NCBI GenBank assembly: GCA_026119935.1
Contig: JALRMH010000009.1
Coordinates: 806,001 to 870,000 of the forward strand
Length of the DNA stretch: 64,000 bases
Direction of reading: 5' to 3'
Source: Endothia cerciana
Taxonomy: Eukaryota > Ascomycota > Sordariomycetes > Diaporthales > Cryphonectriaceae
Shown: positions 56,820 to 64,000 of the stretch, in pieces
Numbering within the stretch: position 1 is the first letter of the stretch
Layout: each line of letters starts with the position of its first letter
Made by a program: the position numbers and the translations under genes
Notes under the pieces: model-generated
Seen by the model: the letters and a program-made list of their open reading frames with translations, nothing else
Databases searched by the model: none
What the model was told of the DNA's origin: nothing

Positions 56820-57759
56820 GGACGACGCCGAGCAAGGGATGGGAGTTGGGGCAGGTATGCGAGGCGCCAGAGCGTAGGATCAGAGAGGATTACTGGCAGT
56901 CTAGCAAGAGATCAAGAGGGTACGTCAGCATCAAGTCGACTCGGCTCGAGCCGCAGCAGCAGCAGGCAGTCAAGTCAATGGGTCCCGGGCGCAGGCGAAA
57001 TCTGACTCTGGGCCACCTCATATCATCTCATGGAGAGAGCACGAGCACATACGGTCGGAAGGGGCAGTTCGGGGCCAGGCTCAAAAAGCTCGCAGGCCCT
57101 GCGCCGGGGGATCCGGAGATTTGGTTGGGGCCGAAAGTGACGATCGGATCGTAGTCTCTGATGTCGCCAATTTAGGTCAGGGTTGGGTCGACCAATGGTT
57201 TCACCCAGGCTAGATGTACACGACTGAGCGAGCCGGAAGGGAATCTGGTGCTGAAACGACAAGTCTCGACCCGAATTCGAGTCGCAATTTGGCGGGGTTC
57301 CAGCTGCAAGGTCCCAGCGAGGAGGGATGCACGCGACGCTCGACACAGCCTAAGCGTAGAAAGTACCTCGACCTGGGGCTGATGAGTCCCGACACATTGC
57401 GTCACTGCAGGTGTCCCCCATCATTCCAACGAGGAACAATGATCAGGTTTATGATATGAAGATTTGCGCGCCCACGCGTACCAAACACAAGCCTGGGAGC
57501 CTGGGCCCTACCGAATTACACCATACCAACGGATCACCATTTCAGGTCACCTACTACAACTGAGGAGCCCGGGGTTCTGGGCAGCCCGGCAGCCCCTCCC
57601 TGTTCACTGTGGCACGTGCTTGCTATCAGGAACAACCTCCTCTGTGTGCCCCTCAGCGGAACCCAGGACGCGTCCTCCAGCCAGATGCGTCCCGTCTGTC
57701 ACTCGACCCCCTTCCCGACGACACATCACCATCAACCACATCAGACCATCCATACCATC
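56820..57759. other. divergent intergenic region
   Basis: About 940 bases between the CRAL-TRIO gene (leftward) and Dam1 (rightward). No gene is supported; presumably both promoters. Confidence 0.55.
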
Positions 57760-58515
57760 ATGTCTCAAGAGAGGAAACGCTCCACATCGCGAACGAGAGT
57801 TTCGCGCCCGACCACACCCCTCAGACCATCATCTCGGTCCTCCTTCAGGGAATCTGCTAGGGCCAGCTCGGAAGCCCCCTTCCCGCTCAACGCCTTTGAG
57901 CCGCAGTTCGGCGAGCTCTCGGATGCCATGGCCGACCTCGAGGCAAACCTTATGCACTTTCAGCTGATGCACGAGAGTCTGGCCCGCTTCAGCGAGAGCT
58001 TTGCCAGCTTTCTCTACGGCCTCAATATGAACGCGTTCTGTGTTGACTTCCCAGAGGTACTGGACATATAATCGTGCTCACATCTGCCCTGGCAGCCTTA
58101 CTAATGCAGACTGTAAGGGCCCCCTACCCGAGTCCTTTCGCATAGCGAAGCAGAGAGAGGAGCAGGATATCGCCCAGGTTCCCGAGAACAAGTCTGCAGG
58201 CGAGCCCGAGGGAGAGACGACGTTCATGTAAGCGAGGTCTCCCTTTCCCTACGATTCCAACAGTGCCTCGCTGATTTTCTCTCTCTTCTTCTTTCCTTTA
58301 GGACCACCGATACCTCCTTCGTTGAGAATCCCTCTTCCATGAAAGCAACCGCATCCAGGTTCCAGACTCCAGCTCCCAAGCCAAAGACCTCCCGGGTACC
58401 TGCGCCATCCACCCGTGGTGGGACACAGTCTCGGGGCGGTCGCGGCGGTGCTGGTGGCACTCGTGGCACGCGGTCTAGTGGGCTTGTGCGCCCGAGGGCT
58501 CGCGGCGTCAGATGA
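57760..58515 (+). CDS. DAM1: DASH complex subunit Dam1
   Basis: Three exons, 57760-58056, 58118-58227 and 58302-58515; 206 residues. Dam1 is a subunit of the ten-protein DASH ring that couples kinetochores to microtubule ends and is a target of Aurora kinase. The Arg/Ser-rich N-terminus (MSQERKRSTSRTRV) leads to the signature helices LSDAMADLEANLMHFQLMHE and SLARFSESFASFLYGLNMNA ending FCVDFPE. The tail is Ser/Pro/Thr-rich and ends in a basic Gly/Arg-rich stretch (RGGRGGAGGTRGTR). The acceptor of exon 2 was set at 58117/58118 because only this choice joins FPE-GPLPESFRIAK in frame; a gcag acceptor 8 bases upstream would break the frame. Confidence 0.92.
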
Positions 58516-59349
58516 AAGAGCCGCGGAATCTCGACTGAATAACATTAATACCGCCGTTGAGCGCTCGCGGCATCTACAAGCTGTTCTGGGTGTCTTTACG
58601 GCTGGGGATGCAAAATTTAGCCTCTTGCGAAGTTGCAACTATTAGAAGCGGAGACACTAGCCGAGGGGTATGATCATCTTGTCTAGCTACTGTGGCTGAG
58701 TTGGTGTACGAGGCGGAGGGCCGACCTTGACCTGTCCACGCACGGCAGCGATGAGAACATCATGGCCCACCGCTGCCGAGTCGAGAAGGATAGCTCAGTT
58801 TGACGTGGTGCCACAACCTGGGCCGCGGAAATGCCAGCATTGTTGGGGATCAGGTAATGTCCAAACGTACAATCTGCAGACTATGCATCTGATCTTTGTC
58901 CTGCCTGTGTTGCCTCGTTCTTGACATCTGTGTGCTACTCACGCACATCTGTCTTCCATGGACTCAACGGCACTATGTATGTACCTGTAGTGTGAGTCTA
59001 TGGTCTCCGGGATTTTGCGTTGGCCGTATGTGGGTCGAGCAGGAGACGGGTGACCGCAGCGATGAAGATGATAGAAAACCGCCGCAAGGAATCCTTTCTC
59101 AGAAGAGAGACGCTGAGGGCGGTGCAGTGGGTTGAACTGGGGCATGCGGTCGACTCGGCGCTTTCTGTGTCGGGGCCTGCCCAGCTCGGCGGGGCCAGGA
59201 CCGGGATCCATTTATTTCAGCCTCCATCTCCGATCAGCCGTCCGAGCACCAGCCTTTCAGCCTTATGACGAGACAGTCAACACCCAGAGTCCCATCTCCA
59301 CCAGGCCCTGCTCCGGGGCGCAACGCCGTTTGGAGCGGTCCAGAACAAG
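58516..59349. other. gene-free stretch
   Basis: About 830 bases between two + strand genes. It holds the Dam1 3' UTR and the promoter of the DUF167 gene. No gene is seen. Confidence 0.55.
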
Positions 59350-59796
59350 ATGTCAAGCCGCCGCTTCATCCAGTACGTTGCCGGATCCAAAAACAAGCCC
59401 TCTACAGTCTACCTTCAGTGCCGCGTCAAGCCCGGGGCCAGCAAAGTCCGCGAGGGTGTGGCATCCCTCACTGACGACGCCGTCGAGCTATGTGTCGCTG
59501 CTGCCGCCAGAGAGGGGGAGGCCAACAAGGCCGTCCTCGCCGTGCTGAGTGAGGTGAGCATGGCCGCACGTCGCCGTCGCAGTGCAGATGCGATCGGAAA
59601 CTTCGGGTGCCGGATCGGCGCTGACCAGCTGGAGCAGGTTCTGGACGTACCAAAGTCTGACCTCCATATTACTCGTGGTACCAAGTCTAAGGACAAGACT
59701 GTTGCTGTCGGGGGCAGGGCGGTCCAGCATGGCGAAGAAAGCCTTGAGAGGCTGCTGCAAAGGCTGAGTGATGCCGCTGATGGAGGCGATGGCTGA
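59350..59796 (+). CDS. DUF167 (YggU/UPF0235) family protein
   Basis: Two exons, 59350-59553 and 59638-59796; 120 residues. The family signature is present: STVYLQCRVKPGASKVREGV, VELCVAAAAREGEANKAVLA and, after the join, VLDVPKSDLHITRGTKSKDK. The 84-nt intron (gtgagc...gagcag) is a multiple of three and stop-free, so unspliced DNA reads as one 148-codon frame. Removing it brings VLSE next to VLDVPKSD, which restores the spacing of bacterial and eukaryotic family members. The function of the family is unknown. No targeting signal is apparent. Confidence 0.88.
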   Translation: MSSRRFIQYVAGSKNKPSTVYLQCRVKPGASKVREGVASLTDDAVELCVAAAAREGEANKAVLAVLSEVSMAARRRRSADAIGNFGCRIGADQLEQVLDVPKSDLHITRGTKSKDKTVAVGGRAVQHGEESLERLLQRLSDAADGGDG

Positions 59797-60562
59797 GCCT
59801 CGGGCCTGTTGCTTTGTCTGCTCAACTTCCATCGGGCAACAGACCAGCCTGCGAGAGATCTGTATCCATGCAGTCATCTTGCCAGCCAGAAGAGGAGCAA
59901 CGGATTTTGCAGCCCCCGGAACTTGCCACCCGGCGAAACTACCTCTAGGGCAGAATTGAACAATTGGCGTACCCTCACCCGGAAGAGCACCAACAGTCAA
60001 TTTTTCATGGGAGATCTTGCCATCACGACGAGGGCCACAATATATTCAGGGTCTATTTCGAGGCATCCTTCATCTCGGTGCTGGCTCAGGTTCAGTCCTG
60101 GCTTGCCCTAGCGTCAATCGCTTGGCAGAAGGCTTCATTGGGAAAACTCCACCGTCCAAACTGTCGTCGTTCATCAAAAAACACAACGTAAAGGGTGGTA
60201 GCCTACCACCTAGATATGGATGTCGTGCGCCGAGGAGCACTCATCACGGTGTGACGCCGCATCTACCACGAGTCTCGCCCGCGCCTGTGTGCTTAGAAAG
60301 GACTTCGCAGGCTGTCAGGACGTCAAGTAGGTGCACCGCGAATTTGAATATATATAGCTGCAGAAGTCCGGCTGCATAAGCGATGCCGGACTGTGCCTCC
60401 TCGACCTGATCTCTACGCAAGTCGGCGCCTTGACCTCACAAAAAGTACGAGCGAATCGTGAACCTCGAGTGGAGCACGCACTCTTTGATAGTTGAGACAG
60501 TTGTGGTATGCTAACGCTAGATAATTCGCAGCTTTCACTCTGGGAACTTGCAAGACGGGCGC
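59797..60562. other. convergent gene-free stretch
   Basis: About 770 bases between the DUF167 gene and the peroxiredoxin gene. It holds presumed 3' UTRs; no gene is seen. Confidence 0.55.
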
Positions 60563-61345
60563 TCACGCATTCCAGTCCAATTGTGTAGGAGGACCAAGGA
60601 CCTTTTCTGCCATGGAATCGTTCGTTCCCGTTCCATCACTCTCGATGTGGGTAGATCTGATATGAGCGTCAACCGGAGACCAACACTAAAGGGCCTGAGG
60701 GACTGCGACGCACTTGACCTTGCCATCCTCCACCACAAGAGCGTACCGCTTGCTCCGTACGTTCCCGAAGATCTTGGTGGCATCAAAGTCGAGCTTCAGT
60801 GCCTTGGTGAACTCAGCGGTCGCGTCGGCAACGAAGCGGAGCTGTCGATGAGCTTTTTAGCCACTGCTTCCAAGAATCCCGGCCGTAGAGGGACTTACAC
60901 CTGAGGCCCCACTAGGGTCCAGAGCATCACCCCAGGCCCCCATGACGAAGGGATCATTGACAGAGACGACGAAGACCTTGCCGGCGTCCTGGAGATTGGG
61001 GTGTGTGAGATAACTCGGGATATGTTTCTGAGAGCACCCGGGGCCTGTGTGCTCTTGTCAGTCCACTAAGCCGGGTACAATTTCTCTTTGTTCGTGCTCC
61101 TCCCAGGGTCAGTCGGACGTACTGAAAGCTCCGGGCACACCGATGATGAGACCCTTTCCAGTGGCCAGTTCCCTGGCGAGGTTGACCTTATTGGCAGGCG
61201 AGGCCTCTGTGAGAACCTCCAAGTCGGGAATGGAGTCGCCTGCCTTGACGAACGCCGAGCGAGTTGAGTGGAAGCCCCTCGAGGAGGAGGCGCGGGATGA
61301 CCTCGCGGCCAGGGTCAGGGGCCGAAGGGAAGATCTAAAGGCCAT
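60563..61345 (-). CDS. mitochondrial-type Prx5/Ahp1 peroxiredoxin
   Basis: Four exons read leftward: 61345-61123, 61044-60899, 60841-60714, 60656-60563; 196 residues. The N-terminus (MAFRSSLRPLTLAARSSRAS ... GFHSTRS) has the Arg/Ser-rich look of a mitochondrial presequence. The redoxin fold begins at VKAGDSIPDLEVL. PGAFSPGCSQKHIPSYL contains the predicted peroxidatic Cys (PGCS), and NDPFVMGAWGDALDP and LDFDATKIFGNVRSKRYALV are typical of the Prx5/Ahp1/PMP20 group. These enzymes reduce hydrogen peroxide and alkyl peroxides using thioredoxin or glutathione. The last intron (gtgcgt...cag) was placed so that DGKVK joins STHIESDGTGTNDSMAEKVL, the expected family end. Without this splice the protein would stop after KCVAVPQAL. 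Confidence 0.92.
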
Positions 61346-63051
61346 TGTGAGAATGAGGCCGGAGGACAAGAGACGACGAGGAGAAAGGGGGAGGCAGGGT
61401 CCTCTGCTAGTCCAGCTCGACGGCTGATGATGAATTCACCAATGTCACTGGCGAGTATCCAGTCGAGGGGTCTGCGTTAGAGGTCCCTGAAGGTGAGCGC
61501 TGTATCGTTGCATGGTGCACTGAATTGGGCCATGGGTCGGCCTTTGGTTCAGGGCCGGCATTCGGATGACATCACAGCTAGTCTCGGCCCCTTGTTCAAC
61601 TGCAGGCGCCAGGCTTAGATTGCCCCGTTATCGACAAACATATCAACTACTGAAGGGGTACAAAGTATCTGTTATGCACCTACGAACTCAGGGACCCCAA
61701 CACCACACCTCACCTCAGTTGCGTGCTCTTCTCAGAAGACGGCAAGCATACAGGCCACATGTGGGAGTGTATGCGATTTCAGGAAGGCTGAGCTCATATT
61801 TATGATCTCAACTCTCGGACGAAGCACAAACTTGCCGACAAGAGGCCTCGGTAAGGGCATACATGTACCTGATAAGTGCATTAGTCCTGCGGTCACCCAT
61901 GCACTGAGCTGGGAAGGCTGGAGGGCATCACTCTACACAGTACTACTGTGGTAGTACTGTATGTGCTCCACCGCTCCACTTGACTCGGTACTATGGCACT
62001 CACTATGTTACTGGGGCGGAATATGGATCCCTAACACAGCACCAACAGCAGCACTAGCACCACAACGCTTACGCCTGGGGGCAACGACGGCCGACTTCCC
62101 TCTTCCCTCACCAACTGCACTATCGGCCCCCGGTCTTACACGAGCCCAGGCGCAGAGAGCCTCCTGTCTTCTTCCCGTCCAAACGTCCTGTCAAGATTTC
62201 TCACCTGTACTTGTACTTGTATTCCAGTCCCCGACCTGCGTTCATCGTCCCAAGTTTCTCTTCAACCCAACCCCCCCCCCCTCTTCTTCAGCGCCAGGGG
62301 TGCGCAAGGCACACAAGGCCCTGAACCGGGTGAGGGTAGGTAGACCTGACCTCAGCTGCAGCCGTACACAGTCCCCCGCTGCCCTGCTGGTCATCACCCA
62401 TCACTCGTCACTGATCACGCTTCGGTCCATCGACGCAGGCAACCGGCTCTGGCGCCTGTCCTGTCACTAGGCCCGGCGGTTTTGCCCCTCATTAAACCTG
62501 TTCTGTCCTGCAGAGCCTGTGGCCCTGTGGTGCGTGACAAGGTCACTCCCAAGACAACGCCGCAGCAGTAGGGAGGCCAGGCAAGGCCAGGCCAGGCCCC
62601 AGACCCGAATTGGCTCTTCATTCGTCTCATCAACAACCCGTCCACCCACCCAACCAACCAACCAACCTGTCCAAGCATATCCAAGCACGGCCATCATCTT
62701 GCGTCTCCGTCCAGACGCAACACGTCTCTTCGACAACGTCTCGCCTGTCCTGTCCTGTCCTGTCTCTTCGAGACTCACTGAGGTGCCGCCACCACAACCT
62801 CGGACTTAGACCCACCACACCCACCTCCGTTTAGTCATATCGGCTCCCTACCCTTTCCCCGTCACCCGGACTCGGTCGCCGCATCCGAGTCCTCCGTCAT
62901 CATTCCTCCCAAGACTCGCAAGAGAAAGGCGGCTGAGGCGAAGCTCTCCTCCACGACCACGGACCCCCATCCCAACAAGAGGGTCCCCGCCTCAGCTGGC
63001 CGACAGGATCAGGGCTCTCCTCCCACCCCTCTGACCACCGCCTCCACCAAC
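61346..63051. other. divergent gene-free stretch and RBR leader
   Basis: About 1.7 kb between the peroxiredoxin gene (leftward) and the RBR ligase (rightward). Both promoters should be here. From about 62050 the sequence is pyrimidine-rich and probably leader of the ligase. A run of C lies near 62269-62280. The frame directly before the ligase ATG stays open for about 70 codons without a Met. Confidence 0.5.
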
Positions 63052-64000
63052 ATGGATTCAGACGATGATATGCTCTCCAACCTCTCAAGCGACGAGGACG
63101 TTCTGCAGGATGACGACGACAGTGACAACTCTGCCGACGACGGTATGCCCCCTGCCAGGCCCGAACCCCATCCCGACCCTCTCTTCATTGCAAGACTCCT
63201 GACTCCTGACTGACACGCCCCCGAAACAGGCTTCGACTTCGACGATGAGCCTGAGCCCGACCTGCCCGGCCAGAGTGATTTCAGTCCTAAGAAGAAAGTC
63301 TCCTACGAGATGTCCTACAAGGTCTACGAGCCCCAAGACATCCAGAAGCAGCAGGATGACCTGATCGACGAGGTCAACATGATCCTCGAACTGTCCAAGG
63401 AGGATGCTGCCATACTCCTCCGCCACTTCCGCTGGAACAAGGAGAGGTTGATTGATGAGTACATGGACAGAGGCCCCAGGGTCCTCGAGGCTGCCGGGCT
63501 CGGACCCGATGCCTCTGGTGGCCCGCGCCTGGAAGTCATCCCCGGCTTCATGTGTGACATCTGCTGCGAGGACGGGGACGACCTCAAGACGTTCGCTATC
63601 AAGTGCGGACATCGGTACTGCGTCGACTGCTACACCCAATACCTCACACAGAAGATCAAGGAAGAGGGTGAGGCTGCACGCATCCAGTGCCCCTCAGACG
63701 GCTGTCCTCGTATCATTGATGCCAAGTCCCTCGATCTCCTCGTCGCCGACGACTTGGCCGACAGATACCGGCGCCTCCTCAACAGGACCTACGTACAGGA
63801 TAAAGACGCCCTGAAGTGGTGCCCCGCGCCCGACTGCGAGAACGCCATAGGCTGCAGCATCAAGAGGAAGGACTTGGACAAGATTGTGCCTACGGTTGCC
63901 TGCTCTTGTACACACCGCTTTTGCTTCGGCTGCATCCTCACTGACCACCAGCCCGCCCCCTGTGAGCTGGTTAAGAGATGGCTCAAGAAGTGTGCCGACG
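63052..64000 (+). CDS. RBR-type E3 ubiquitin ligase (Ariadne-like), cut by window end
   Basis: Exons 63052-63142 and 63230 to beyond 64000; the visible part is 287 residues. An acidic N-terminus (MDSDDDMLSNLSSDEDVLQD) is followed by YKVYEPQDIQKQQDDLIDEV, a UBA-like helical part (VNMILELSKEDAAILLRHFR), RING1 (CDICCEDGDDLK ... CGHRYCVDCYTQYL ... CPSDGC), and the start of the in-between-RING domain (LKWCPAPDCENAIGC ... CSCTHRFCFGC). RING2 with the catalytic Cys lies outside the window. Ariadne ligases accept ubiquitin from UbcH7/Ubc4-type E2s and work as RING-HECT hybrids, often with cullins. The upstream sequence is in frame and open with a basic KTRKRKAAEAK segment, so a further 5' exon cannot be excluded. 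Confidence 0.95.

Noticed and set aside
58690..58770. Possible tRNA A box (gtggctgagttgg)
   Set aside because: No B box or acceptor pairing follows at a workable distance.

Overview
The window is nuclear DNA of a filamentous ascomycete (Pezizomycotina, most likely a Sordariomycete). The evidence is many short GT-AG introns (38-173 nt), a full-length FREQUENCY clock gene close to the Neurospora protein, fungus-only genes (Mis14/Nsl1, Dam1, FKS glucan synthase, Kex2-type precursor), and a pogo/Fot1 transposon whose stop codons look like repeat-induced point mutation. The species cannot be named from the sequence. One 96-base N gap (27392-27487) lies inside a CA-rich minisatellite.

Layout. 0.8-2.5 kb: a membrane-anchored alpha/beta-hydrolase-like protein (+). 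4.6-4.9 kb: a two-exon gene for a 77-residue cysteine-rich protein (+). 6.7-8.0 kb: proteasome ATPase Rpt3 (-). 9.6-10.2 kb: a conserved-looking 141-residue protein (+). 11.6-12.5 kb: kinetochore Mis14/Nsl1 (+). 13.0-14.3 kb: Sec14 (-). 15.6-16.6 kb: prefoldin subunit 3 (-). 17.5-18.2 kb: an unknown two-helix membrane protein with an unresolved 5' end (-). 20.2-21.1 kb: a secreted precursor with three Kex2-bounded amphipathic repeats (+). 21.33-23.18 kb: an inactivated Fot1/pogo element with 54-bp terminal repeats. 23.2-28.8 kb: a gene-free stretch that probably holds the upstream control region and long leader of frq. 28.8-31.8 kb: frq (+). 33.8-35.1 kb: GH17 cell-wall glucanase (-). 36.0-37.7 kb: serine palmitoyltransferase LCB1 (-). 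38.8-44.8 kb: FKS 1,3-beta-glucan synthase (-). 44.8-50.0 kb: gene-free, microsatellite-rich. 50.0-52.0 kb: SprT/GCNA-like protease (+). 52.4-53.0 kb: Mog1 (-). 53.8-54.6 kb: HIT hydrolase (+). 54.9-56.8 kb: CRAL-TRIO protein (-). 57.8-58.5 kb: Dam1 (+). 59.4-59.8 kb: DUF167 protein (+). 60.6-61.3 kb: Prx5-type peroxiredoxin (-). 63.05 kb to the edge: RBR E3 ligase, cut by the window end (+).

Most genes are single-copy housekeeping genes and do not form one pathway. There are loose themes: wall and membrane lipid synthesis (FKS, GH17, LCB1, two Sec14-family proteins), kinetochore (Mis14, Dam1), and protein or DNA quality control (Rpt3, prefoldin, RBR ligase, SprT protease). The accessory part is roughly 16.7-28.7 kb, where the secreted repeat precursor, the orphan membrane protein and the transposon sit. 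The precursor is the best candidate for something undescribed. Exon joins were set by reading frame, splice consensus and remembered family sequence. They have not been checked against transcripts.
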